Source: Comamonas endophytica (GTDB lineage: Bacteria > Pseudomonadota > Gammaproteobacteria > Burkholderiales > Burkholderiaceae_C). Taken from it: a DNA stretch of 64,000 nucleotides. The stretch covers positions 2,462,001 to 2,526,000 of the forward strand of contig NZ_CP106881.1 in assembly GCF_023634805.2 (NCBI RefSeq). Reading direction: 5' to 3'. Below the pieces are notes generated by a model, which did not search any database, had not been told where the DNA came from, and worked only from the letters and a program-made list of their open reading frames with translations. How positions within the stretch are numbered: the first letter of the stretch is position 1; every line of letters starts with the position of its first letter. A program made the translations under genes and the position numbers. This document shows, piece by piece, positions 45,257 through 53,004 of the stretch.

Positions 45257-46882
45257 TTGCGCCGCATCATCTCCGCCTGCCGTTCCCTGCCCCTGATCCT
45301 GCTGGCGTTGCTGCTGACCTTGCCGGTGCTGGCGGTGTTTGCCGCCTGGCTGCCCTGGGGCGACGCCGATGGCCTGGCCGGCCCGATCCTGCGCGAGATG
45401 GCCTCCACGGTGCTGCCCGGCTATGTCTGGACCACGGTCTGGCTCGGCCTGATGGTGGCACTGGGCGCGGCCATCGTCGGCACCGTGGCCGCGGCCGCGG
45501 TGACGCTGTTCGATTTCCCCGGGCGGCGCCTGCTGGAGTGGCTGCTGCTGCTGCCGCTGGCGATGCCGGCCTATGTCACGGCCTATGCCTATACCGACTT
45601 CCTGCAGTTCAGCGGCCCGCTGCAGGTCTGGCTGCGCGAGACCTACGGCCTCGAGGGCCGGCTGCTGCCCGAGGTGCGCAGCCTGGGCGGCGCGGTCTGG
45701 GTGTTCATCTTCTCGCTCTACCCCTATGTCTACCTGCTGGCGCGCACCGCGCTGGGCGAGCGCGCGGCGCACCTGATGGAAGCGGCGCGGCTGCTGGGCG
45801 CGCCGCTGCGCCGGCGCATCATGACGGTGGCGCTGCCACTGGCGCGCCCGGCCGTGGCCGCAGGCGTGGCGCTGGTGCTGATGGAGACGCTGGCCGATTT
45901 CGGCGTGGCCAGCTACTTCGGCATCCAGACCTTCACCACCGGCATTTACAAGGCCTGGCTGTCGATGGACAACCGCATTGCCGCGGCGCAGCTGGCCACC
46001 TTCTTGCTGGTGCTGGTCGTGCTGCTGCTGCAGATCGAGGTGCGCGCCCAGCGGCGCATGCGTTTCGTCACCAACGGCGTGGGCCGCGCCGGTTCCGCCG
46101 AGGCCCAGCCGCTGCGCCTGCGTGGCGGGCAAGCCGCCATGGCCTGGCTGGTCTGCCTGCTGCCGGTGCTGATGGGTTTTGTCGCGCCGGTCTTTTTCAT
46201 GCTGCGCCCGCTGGCGGCCGACTGGTCGGTGCTGCCCTGGTCGCGTTTTCTCGAATGGGCCGGCAACAGCGTACGCCTGGGCGCGATCACGTCGGTGCTG
46301 GCCGTCGCCATTGCGCTGGCGCTGGCCTTTGCGGTGCGCCGGCGCCCGGCGCCGCTCACGCGCGGCGTGGTGCAGCTTGCCAGCCTGGGCTATGCGGTGC
46401 CCGGAGCGGTCATCGTCGTGGGCCTGCTGCTGCCCGTGGGCTGGCTGCAGGCGGCCGTGCCCGACTGGGGCCTGGCTTCGCTCATCACGGCCACGGCGGT
46501 GGGCATCGTGTGGGCTTACCTGGTGCGCTTCTGCGCCGTGGCGCTGCAGTCCATGCTGAGCGGCTACGCGCGCATTCCCGTGAGCTTCGACGACTCGGCG
46601 CGCATGCTGGGCACGCGCAGCTGGGGCCTGCTGGCGCGCGTGCACTGGCCGCTGCTCAAGCGCTCCACCGCTGCGGCGGCGCTGCTGGTGTTCGTCGACG
46701 TGATGAAGGAGCTGCCCGCGACCATGGTGCTGCGGCCCTTCAACAGCGACACGCTGGCCGTGGTGGCGTACCAGCTGGCGCGCGACGAGCGCCTGGGCGA
46801 GGCGGCATTGCCCTCGCTGGCGCTGGTGGCGGTGGGGCTGGTGCCGGTGATCATGCTGAGCCGGACGCTGCGCTCGCGCTGA
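45257..46882 (+). CDS. fbpB: Ferric-iron ABC transporter permease (FbpB type, two-module)
   Basis: A 541-residue permease with about 12 TM helices in two homologous halves, as in FbpB/SfuB. Each half has a coupling loop (MEAARLLGAPLRRRIMTVALPL and DSARMLGTRSWGLLARVHWPLL), and the C-terminus carries FVDVMKELPATMVLRPFNSDTLA, typical of iron(III) permeases. No ATG precedes TM1; TTG at 45257 is the best start. The frame open upstream overlaps the Fur box and the fbpC start and is not coding. The periplasmic FbpA partner is not in the window. Confidence 0.9.
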   Translation: MRRIISACRSLPLILLALLLTLPVLAVFAAWLPWGDADGLAGPILREMASTVLPGYVWTTVWLGLMVALGAAIVGTVAAAAVTLFDFPGRRLLEWLLLLPLAMPAYVTAYAYTDFLQFSGPLQVWLRETYGLEGRLLPEVRSLGGAVWVFIFSLYPYVYLLARTALGERAAHLMEAARLLGAPLRRRIMTVALPLARPAVAAGVALVLMETLADFGVASYFGIQTFTTGIYKAWLSMDNRIAAAQLATFLLVLVVLLLQIEVRAQRRMRFVTNGVGRAGSAEAQPLRLRGGQAAMAWLVCLLPVLMGFVAPVFFMLRPLAADWSVLPWSRFLEWAGNSVRLGAITSVLAVAIALALAFAVRRRPAPLTRGVVQLASLGYAVPGAVIVVGLLLPVGWLQAAVPDWGLASLITATAVGIVWAYLVRFCAVALQSMLSGYARIPVSFDDSARMLGTRSWGLLARVHWPLLKRSTAAAALLVFVDVMKELPATMVLRPFNSDTLAVVAYQLARDERLGEAALPSLALVAVGLVPVIMLSRTLRSR

Positions 46883-46950
46883 GTGGAGGGTCTGTTTACA
46901 GGGTGAAGCTTGTTCGCTTCGGTAAGGCAGTGCCGCATCTATTGTGCAGG

Positions 46951-46983
46951 CCCTTCACCCTTCGACAGGCTCAGGGCGAACGG
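46951..46983 (+). repeat. REP-like palindromic element, copy h
   Basis: CCCTTCACCCTTCGACAGGC then TCAGGGCGAACGG, in the 287-base fbpB-arsC gap, which contains no gene. Its 5' side (46914-46950) resembles the inner flank of copy b. The last bases merge into the hexamer tandem repeat. Confidence 0.85.
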
Positions 46984-47017
46984 GAACGGGAACGGGAACG
47001 GGAACGGGAACGGGAAT
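46982..47017 (+). repeat. GGGAAC hexamer tandem repeat
   Basis: Five perfect GGGAAC units and a sixth GGGAAT, directly continuing the CGAACGGG end of REP-like copy h. The repeat looks like slippage expansion seeded by the element's own terminal bases. Confidence 0.95.
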
Positions 47018-47028
47018 GAGCGCTAAAT

Positions 47029-47076
47029 CGTTCGTCCTGAGCTTGCCTGGGCGGCCCCGTCGAAGGATGGACGGCC
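47029..47076 (-). repeat. REP-like palindromic element, copy i, interrupted
   Basis: CGTTCGTCCTGAGCTTG and TCGAAGGATGGACGGCC on the plus strand match the other copies but are separated by about 14 extra bases (CCTGGGCGGCCCCG). A further degenerate copy may lie at 47082-47140 (CGACGGGCTCAGG then ACGAACAGGG). Confidence 0.75.
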
Positions 47077-47169
47077 AGCTCTCCAGCATGGGCAGGGCCG
47101 TTCATGGTCCGACGGGCTCAGGTTTCAGAACGAACAGGGAAGTCATTCGCCTGAGTAAACTCCGCCTCC

Positions 47170-47550
47170 ATGACCCAGACACATCCCCCCTCCGACTTCC
47201 CCGTCACGATCTACCACAACGCGCGCTGCAGCAATTCCCGCGGCGCGCTGGCGCTGATCCGCGAGCGTGGCATCGAGCCGCGGATCGTCGACTACATCGC
47301 CGAGCCGCTGGATGCGCCCGCGGTCGCGGCGCTGGTGCAGAAGCTGGGCGTGCCGGTGCGCGAACTGCTGCGCAGCAAGGAAGCCGAATACGCCGAACTG
47401 CGGCTCGATGATCCCGCGCTGGGCGATGCGCAACTGATTGCCGCCGTGGCCGCCCATCCAGTGCTGCTCAACCGCCCGATCGTCGTCACGCCGCGCGGCG
47501 CGGCGCTGTGCCGCCCGCCGGAGAAGGTGTTGGCGCTGCTGCCCGCATGA
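47170..47550 (+). CDS. arsC: ArsC-family (YfgD-like) glutaredoxin-type arsenate reductase homologue
   Basis: A 126-residue thioredoxin-fold protein with the catalytic Cys20 in YHNARCSNSRG, the VRELLRSKEAEYAEL block and NRPIVVTPRGAALCRPPEKVL. This pattern is that of YfgD-type members, for which arsenate reduction is predicted rather than proven. No ars operon genes (arsB, arsR) are nearby. It overlaps the next gene by 4 bases. Confidence 0.88.
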   Translation: MTQTHPPSDFPVTIYHNARCSNSRGALALIRERGIEPRIVDYIAEPLDAPAVAALVQKLGVPVRELLRSKEAEYAELRLDDPALGDAQLIAAVAAHPVLLNRPIVVTPRGAALCRPPEKVLALLPA

Positions 47551-48269
47551 GCCCCGCGCCGGGCGTTTTCTCGCCCTGGCCCGAGGCGCTGCGGCGATCC
47601 GGCCAGCGCCTGGCCTATCTCGGCCCGGCCGGCACCTGGACGCATCAGGCCTGCCTGCAATGGCTCGAAACCGCGCGCCTGCAGCCCGGCCCTGCGCTGC
47701 TGGCCATGCCGGCCGACGCGGTGCTGCAGGCGCTCGCGGCGCGCAGCGTCGATATGGCGTGCCTGCCCGTGAGCACGCGGCTGGTGGGTGCCACGCCCTA
47801 TATGGCAGCGGTGCGGGCCCTGCTGGAGCGCAGCGGCGCAGGCAATGGCGATACCCTGCAGGTCGTCGGCGAATGCCGGCTGCAGCTGGGCTACAGCCTG
47901 ATGGCGCGGCCCGGCGTGCACCGCGCGCAGCTGCAGGCGCTCTGCGCCCACCCCGTGGCGCTGCGCGAAGCCGCGCCCTGGCTGCGCCAGCACCTTCCGT
48001 CACTGCCGCACCGGCCCTGTGCCTCGGCGGGCGCGGCGGCCGAGGCCGTGGCCGCGGCGCACCAGGAGCCGCTGGCCTGCCTCGGCCCGCCGCTGGCGGC
48101 CGCAATGCATGGCCTCGCGGTGTTGCAAGGCGGCATCGAGCAGGGCCCGCACAATGAAACCCGCTGGTGGCTGCTGGCGCGCGCCGCGCCGCCGCACTCC
48201 CCGGCAGATGCGCAGCATCCCTGGCTGGGCCGCTTCGGCCTGGCGCATGGCGCTATGCTTGAAGCATGA
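47547..48269 (+). CDS. Prephenate dehydratase-like protein with altered catalytic motif
   Basis: A 240-residue protein with the periplasmic-binding-like fold of prephenate dehydratase: LAYLGPAGTWTHQACLQW at the start, the ACLPVSTRLVGATPY segment, and NETRWWLLAR near residue 202 where active enzymes have N-x-T-R-F. The TRF motif is TRW, and no ACT domain follows (normally about 80 residues with an ESR motif). It could be a divergent dehydratase or a ligand-binding paralogue. Tightly coupled between arsC and a mini-ORF by ATGA overlaps. Confidence 0.75.
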   Translation: MSPAPGVFSPWPEALRRSGQRLAYLGPAGTWTHQACLQWLETARLQPGPALLAMPADAVLQALAARSVDMACLPVSTRLVGATPYMAAVRALLERSGAGNGDTLQVVGECRLQLGYSLMARPGVHRAQLQALCAHPVALREAAPWLRQHLPSLPHRPCASAGAAAEAVAAAHQEPLACLGPPLAAAMHGLAVLQGGIEQGPHNETRWWLLARAAPPHSPADAQHPWLGRFGLAHGAMLEA

Positions 48270-48334
48270 GCCAGCTGCCCACCCCATTCGCCGCCATGCC
48301 CGCGCACCCTGCGCCCGCGGGGCCGCGCCAATGA
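48266..48334 (+). CDS. Possible 22-residue coupling mini-ORF
   Basis: The ATG overlaps the stop of the prephenate-dehydratase-like gene (ATGA), and its own TGA overlaps the ATG of the cardiolipin synthase gene. The peptide would be Pro/Ala-rich and is unlikely to act as a protein. The double overlap would carry ribosomes through the 61-base gap and couple translation of the three larger genes. It could be chance in GC-rich DNA. Confidence 0.35.
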   Translation: MSQLPTPFAAMPAHPAPAGPRQ

Positions 48335-49764
48335 CGACCTTCGCGCTGCTCTCCGGCCTGGGCCACAGCATCGTGGTCATCGCCAGCCTGCTGGTCTACA
48401 TGGTGGCCACGCGCATCGGCCACCAGCGCCGCCACCCTTCGGCGGCGCTGGCCTGGGTCGTGGCCATGGTGGCCATTCCCTATGTGGCGCTGCCGCTGTT
48501 CATGCTGATCGGCAGCCGCAAGTTCCTGAGGCCGATGCAGCGCCAGGCGCCCTTGCTGCCCGCTCCGTCGCCCTGGAGCGATGCGGACGCGCAAGCCGGC
48601 GCCGCGCCCCCGCAATGGGTGGCGCGCCTGCTGCGCGCGCTCGATCTGCCCGAGGCCATGCGCAACTCCCATGTGCAATTCCAGTCCGGCGGCGACGAGG
48701 CGCTGGCCGCGCTGCTGGCCACCATCGACAGCGCGCGCGAACAGCTCGCGCTGTGCACCTATGTGCTGGCCGCCGACGCGACGGGCGAGCAGGTGGCCCA
48801 GGCGCTGCAGCGCTGCGTGGCGCGCGGCGTGCAGGTGCGGGTGCTGATCGACGCCATCGGCAGCCTGCAGACGCCGCGCACGCTGCTGCGCGACTGGCGC
48901 GGCATGGGCATCGCGGTGCGGCGTTTCATGCCGCTGCTGCACAACCCGCTCTACGGCCGGCTCAACCTGCGCAACCACCGCAAGCTGGTGGTGGCCGATG
49001 CGCGGCGCATCTGGAGCGGCGGGCGCAATCTGGCCGACGAGTATTTCGTCGGCAGCAATGGCGCGCCACCCTGGGTCGACCTGGGCTTCGTCGTGGAAGG
49101 CCCGCTGGCGGCCCAGGCGCTGGCGCAGTTCGATGCCGACTGGCGTGCCGCGCCGGGGCGCATCCACCGCAAGAAGCACCGCGCGCCCCCGGTGGCGCAG
49201 CCCGCGGCACTTGCTCCCGCCCCGGGCCAGACCTGGGCGCAGTGGATCGCCAGCGGCCCGGACCATGCCGACGACACACTGCATGCGCTGCTGCTGTCGG
49301 CCGCGTTCCAGGCGCGCGAAAGCATCGTCGCGGTCACGCCGTATTTCGTTCCCGATGATGCGCTGGTCGCGGCCTGGGCGCTGGCGTGCAGGCGCGGCGT
49401 GCGGCTGCGCCTGCTACTGCCGCGCTGCTCCAACCACCGGCTGGCCGACTGGGCACGCGAGCGCGCGCTGCGCCAGCTGGCCCAGGCCGGCGCCGAGATC
49501 CACCTGCTGCCGGCCATGCTGCACGCCAAATGCGTCATCGTCGATGGCGAATGGGCGCTGTGCGGCTCGCTCAACCTCGATGCGCGCAGCCTGTTCCTGA
49601 ACTACGAAGCCATGGCCGCGTTCTACGGCCAGGCCGAGGTGCAATGGCTGTGCGACTGGCACGAGCAGCTGCAGGCCGGCGCCGAGCCCTATGTCGGCCG
49701 CCGGCCTTCCTGGCCGCGCGAGATCTTCGAGGGCATGGTGCGGACGGTGGCGTTCCAGCTCTGA
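48331..49764 (+). CDS. cls: Cardiolipin synthase (phospholipase D family)
   Basis: A 477-residue membrane enzyme with two N-terminal TM helices (residues 8-28 and 38-60) and two PLD catalytic motifs, HRKLVVAD (after NLRN) and HAKCVIVD, with the downstream GSLNLDARSLFLNYE. It would condense two phosphatidylglycerols to cardiolipin. ATG at 48331. Followed by the terminator of the convergent OmpA-like gene. Confidence 0.93.
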   Translation: MTTFALLSGLGHSIVVIASLLVYMVATRIGHQRRHPSAALAWVVAMVAIPYVALPLFMLIGSRKFLRPMQRQAPLLPAPSPWSDADAQAGAAPPQWVARLLRALDLPEAMRNSHVQFQSGGDEALAALLATIDSAREQLALCTYVLAADATGEQVAQALQRCVARGVQVRVLIDAIGSLQTPRTLLRDWRGMGIAVRRFMPLLHNPLYGRLNLRNHRKLVVADARRIWSGGRNLADEYFVGSNGAPPWVDLGFVVEGPLAAQALAQFDADWRAAPGRIHRKKHRAPPVAQPAALAPAPGQTWAQWIASGPDHADDTLHALLLSAAFQARESIVAVTPYFVPDDALVAAWALACRRGVRLRLLLPRCSNHRLADWARERALRQLAQAGAEIHLLPAMLHAKCVIVDGEWALCGSLNLDARSLFLNYEAMAAFYGQAEVQWLCDWHEQLQAGAEPYVGRRPSWPREIFEGMVRTVAFQL

Positions 49765-49778
49765 GCGCAGCGCAGCCG

Positions 49779-49812
49779 AAAAAAAACCGGCAACCCTCGC
49801 AGGCTGCCGGTT
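49779..49812 (-). terminator. Rho-independent terminator of the OmpA-like gene
   Basis: On the minus strand AACCGGCA (from 49812) pairs with TGCCGGTT (to 49785) and is followed by a run of eight T (49786-49779). It lies 19 bases after the OmpA-like stop. In the plus direction it has no T-run. Confidence 0.88.
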
Positions 49813-49830
49813 CGTGCCGAGCTATGAAGC

Positions 49831-50337
49831 TCAGTCGATCAGCACGACTTCGACGCGGCGCGCTTCGGCATTGCTGCCGCTGGCCTGGGTCTGCTCGGGC
49901 TTGCGCAGGTCGATGGCTTCGGGCTTCACGCCCAGCGCCACCAGGGTGTTGTGCACGGACAGCGCGCGCTGCTTGGACAGCTCGGCATTGATGGCGGCAT
50001 CGCCCGTGGCATCGTGGTAGCCGGAGATCTGCGCGCGCTTGCCCTGCGTCACGCCGCGCACCACATCGGCCAGCGCTTCATTGCTGCCTGGCGCCACGTC
50101 GGCCTTGCCGGTGGCGAAGTAGAACTTGACCACGCCGTTGTCTACGCGCACCAGCGCTTCCTCATAGACGGCACCGGCGGGGATCACCCCGACGGGCACC
50201 GCTGCGGACTCGGGCGACTTGAGCACGCGCTGATAGACCACGACGCCGATCACCGTGGCAACGATCAAGGCAATCAAGCCAAAAAGAAAACCCAGCGCGA
50301 AACGCTGCTGGCTGTCGTCATCGGAACTGGTGGCCAT
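49831..50337 (-). CDS. OmpA-domain protein with one membrane anchor
   Basis: A 168-residue protein: N-terminal TM helix (residues 13-35), a short periplasmic stretch, and an OmpA-like peptidoglycan-binding domain (VKFYFATGKADVAP, ISGYHDATGDAAINAELSKQRALSVHNTL, ARRVEVVLID). It probably links the inner membrane to the cell wall. GGGAG lies 8 bases before the ATG. The 235 bases between it and the divergent ferritin-like gene hold no gene. Confidence 0.9.
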   Translation of the reverse strand: MATSSDDDSQQRFALGFLFGLIALIVATVIGVVVYQRVLKSPESAAVPVGVIPAGAVYEEALVRVDNGVVKFYFATGKADVAPGSNEALADVVRGVTQGKRAQISGYHDATGDAAINAELSKQRALSVHNTLVALGVKPEAIDLRKPEQTQASGSNAEARRVEVVLID

Positions 50338-50572
50338 GTCTGAACTCCCTTGGATGTGAATGGATGCGGCGCAGCACCTGCAGCGCGCGCGACGAATCGA
50401 TTGTAGAGGGCTGCGCCGGCACGCTGTCAACGCCGCCGCGGCGCGTCTGCAGGCGGCGCGCAGGGCGCCGGTCCGTGCCCGGCTTGGCGTCGGGATCGGG
50501 CCCTACAGCCGGGTTTTTCCGCCGCGGTTCACCATGGGCCATGGGTTTTTTCCGCTGTCACAAGGAGACATC

Positions 50573-51181
50573 ATGGCCCACCCATCCTACGATGCGACGC
50601 AACTCAAGGACCTGCTGCTGCAGATGCTGGAAACCGAGCTGGCCGGCGAACAGGTCTACAAGAAAGCCATCACCGTGGCGCGCAACCCCGATCTCAAGAA
50701 GGAGTGGCAGGAATACCTGGCGCAGACCCAGAACCACTACAACGTCCTGCGCACGCTGTGCGAGGATCTGGGCATCGATGCCGGCGGGCGCAGCGCCGGC
50801 CGCGACGTCGCCAAGCACATCGGCAATGCGCTGGTCCAGACCATCGAACTGGCGGTAGGCAGCGGCACGGCGCAGGCGGCCGAACTGATCGCCTGCGAAT
50901 GCGTGGTGCATGCCGAAACCAAGGACCACGCCAACTGGGAGCTGCTGGGCCAGGTGGCGGCAGTGGCCAGTGGCGAGCAGGCGAAGCTGCTGAAAGACGC
51001 GTATGCGCGCGTGGAGCAGGACGAAGACCACCACCTGTACCACAGCCAGGGCTGGTGCCGCGAGCTGTCGCTGCAAGGCCTGGGCATGCCGGCGGTGCTG
51101 CCGCCGCCCGAGGAAGTGCGCAATGTGGCAACTGCCACGGAAGCCGCACGCGCCGGACAGCAGCGGCGCAGCATGCTTTGA
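50573..51181 (+). CDS. Ferritin-like four-helix-bundle protein
   Basis: A 202-residue mostly helical protein with ferritin-like spacing of carboxylates and histidines: ETELAGEQVYKKAI, TQNHYNVLRTLCEDLGID, ECVVHAETKDHANWELLGQ and VEQDEDHHLYHSQGWCREL. These E/H positions could bind a di-iron centre, but the exact family is not certain. AAGGAG 6 bases before the ATG gives strong initiation. The last 30 residues are a flexible tail. Confidence 0.8.
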   Translation: MAHPSYDATQLKDLLLQMLETELAGEQVYKKAITVARNPDLKKEWQEYLAQTQNHYNVLRTLCEDLGIDAGGRSAGRDVAKHIGNALVQTIELAVGSGTAQAAELIACECVVHAETKDHANWELLGQVAAVASGEQAKLLKDAYARVEQDEDHHLYHSQGWCRELSLQGLGMPAVLPPPEEVRNVATATEAARAGQQRRSML

Positions 51182-51189
51182 GCCCTGCC

Positions 51190-52167
51190 TCAGTCGATTT
51201 CGGCCGTGGCCCTCGTGGCCGCGGCCGGATGTGCGGCGGGAGCCATGGTGGAGGGCGTCGAGGGCGGCACCTTGGCCGCCAGCGGCAGCACCCGCGTGCC
51301 GCAGCGGCGGCAAAAGCGCGCGTCGTCTTCATGGCGGTTCTCGCCGCAGGTGCGGCATTCGACACCCTTCATGCGCGCGCGGGTGCCGGTGCTGCGCGAG
51401 ATCTCGGCGCCGACGATGCCGGTCGGCACCGCCAGCACGCCCCAGCCCAGCAGCATCATCACCGAGGCGAAGAAGCGGCCCACCGAGGTGGCCGGCGTCA
51501 CGTCGCCATAGCCCACTGTGGTGACGGTGGAGATCGCCCAGTAGATGCCCGTGGGCACGCTGGTGAAGCCGTTTTCCGGACCCTCGATCACGAACATCAG
51601 CGTGCCCATGACGAACACCAGCACCGCGACGACGCTCAGGAACACGAAGATCTTGCGCATGCTCGACTGCAGCGCCCGGCCCAGCATCAGGTACTCGTCG
51701 AGAAAGCCGCGCAGCGCGGGAAAGATGTGGAAGGTGCGCACCAGCCGCAGCGCACGCACCGCCGCCAGATACTGCGCCTCGGGAAAGAAGATCGCGAGAT
51801 AGGCTGGAACGATGGCCAGCAGATCGACGATGCCGTAGAAGCTCAGCGCGTAACGCCAGGGCTTGCGCACCGAGACCAGCCGCAGCAGGTATTCCACGGT
51901 GAACGCCACCGTGAACACCCACTCCAGCGAGCGCAGCAGCGTGCCGCGCCAGCCCTCGGAGATCGCCGGCACGCTGTGCGCGATCACCACGCCCAGACTC
52001 AGCACGATGGCCAGCGTCAGGTAGCGCTCGAAGGCCTTGCCCATCTGGGTATTGGTCTCGAACACCGTGCGGTATAGGCTCTCGCGCCAGCGCGCCACGG
52101 GCACGCCCAGGCGCTCGGCGGAAGGGTAGTTGTCGCGGAAGAAAGCCGTGAAGGCAAACAGGCGCAT
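51190..52167 (-). CDS. Voltage-gated K+ channel with C-terminal zinc ribbon
   Basis: A 325-residue six-TM channel. S4 is rich in spaced arginines (AVRALRLVRTFHIF), the S4-S5 linker follows (LGRALQSSMRKIF), and the pore helix leads to the selectivity filter TTVGYGD at about residues 215-221. After S6 (FASVMMLLGWGVLAVPTGIVGAEI) comes a CxxC-x(11)-CxxC zinc ribbon (CRTCGENRHEDDARFCRRCG, about residues 270-290) and a Pro/Ala-rich tail. Start MRLFAFTAFFRDNYP at 52167. The zinc ribbon could be a redox or metal sensor of gating. Confidence 0.9.
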   Translation of the reverse strand: MRLFAFTAFFRDNYPSAERLGVPVARWRESLYRTVFETNTQMGKAFERYLTLAIVLSLGVVIAHSVPAISEGWRGTLLRSLEWVFTVAFTVEYLLRLVSVRKPWRYALSFYGIVDLLAIVPAYLAIFFPEAQYLAAVRALRLVRTFHIFPALRGFLDEYLMLGRALQSSMRKIFVFLSVVAVLVFVMGTLMFVIEGPENGFTSVPTGIYWAISTVTTVGYGDVTPATSVGRFFASVMMLLGWGVLAVPTGIVGAEISRSTGTRARMKGVECRTCGENRHEDDARFCRRCGTRVLPLAAKVPPSTPSTMAPAAHPAAATRATAEID

Positions 52168-52219
52168 GGCAGGTACGGGCGGAAACAGGGGCAGGAAGAA
52201 GGCGCGGCGCGCCTGGCCC

Positions 52220-52465
52220 TCAGGTGATCTTGAACACCCAGCGCTGGGGCTTGCCGCCCGACTTGCCTTCGTAGACCGCCCACTGCTTGATGCCCTTGAC
52301 CAGCACCTGCTGGCTGATGTCGCGCACCGCCTTCTTCGTCTTGAGCTGCGCGCCGAGCCAGTCCTGGATGTGCGCGTAATGCGTGCCTTCCTGGCCTGTG
52401 GGGACCAGCAGTTCCTGCCCCGCGACTTTGCCTGCGGAGGTGACGGTGATTTCGGTGGCGGGCAT
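52220..52465 (-). CDS. Small conserved-looking hypothetical protein
   Basis: An 81-residue soluble protein not assigned to a family. It has a beta-rich start (ATEITVTSAGKVAGQELLV), a DWLGAQLKTKKAVRDISQQV helix and a WAVYEGKSGGKPQRWVFKIT ending. Balanced composition, unlike shadow frames, supports real coding. It ends 53 bases upstream of the K+ channel start, on the same strand, and may share its transcript. Confidence 0.6.
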   Translation of the reverse strand: MPATEITVTSAGKVAGQELLVPTGQEGTHYAHIQDWLGAQLKTKKAVRDISQQVLVKGIKQWAVYEGKSGGKPQRWVFKIT

Positions 52466-52587
52466 GGGATGCGTCTTGGCGATGAAATGAAGGTGGGCGC
52501 TGCCGCAGGGAGCGGCGGACCCCGCATTTTGCCTGCACCCCGCCGCGGCCGCAGCTTCGGGGGCATAGCGCCCGGCCCGGCCCAGCC

Positions 52588-53004
52588 TCAGGCGCCGGGC
52601 AGCGCCGCGATCACTTCCATCTCGATGCGCACCGGCGCGATCAGCCCCGAGATCACGGTCGAGCGCGCGGGATGGGGCGCCTGCGCGAAACGCTCGCCAT
52701 AGGCCGCGTGGAACGCTGGGTAGTCTTCGGCATGCGTGAGCCACACGTTCACCTTGAGCACATGCTCCAGGCCCGCGCCGGCCTGCGCCAGGATGGCGGC
52801 GATCATGTCGAGCACGCAGTGGGTCTGGCCCGCGATGTCCCCGGCCGCGGGGCGGCCGGCCACCATCGGCACTTGGCCCGACACGAAGAGCAGGCCATTG
52901 TGCGCGGTGGCCTGGGAGATGGGCTGCGCCACGCCGGCGCGCACCACCGGCCCGCCGATGCAGCCGAAGGCCGGCGCCGCCGCGCGCTCAGTCGGCCCTG
53001 GCAC
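52588..53004 (-). CDS. RidA/YjgF family imine deaminase-like protein
   Basis: A 138-residue RidA-family protein: PISQATAHNGLLFVSGQVP, the VLKVNVWLTHAEDYPAF block and the conserved arginine in APVRIEMEVIA. RidA enzymes hydrolyse reactive 2-imino acids. A GTG start at 53004 overlaps the Bug gene by 17 bases. Placed in one operon with a D-amino-acid dehydrogenase, it may dispose of the imine that enzyme makes. Confidence 0.9.
   Translation of the reverse strand: MPGPTERAAAPAFGCIGGPVVRAGVAQPISQATAHNGLLFVSGQVPMVAGRPAAGDIAGQTHCVLDMIAAILAQAGAGLEHVLKVNVWLTHAEDYPAFHAAYGERFAQAPHPARSTVISGLIAPVRIEMEVIAALPGA

Noticed and set aside
46982..47017. Short regular repeats considered as a CRISPR remnant
   Set aside because: Units are 6 bases with no spacers; a simple tandem repeat explains them.
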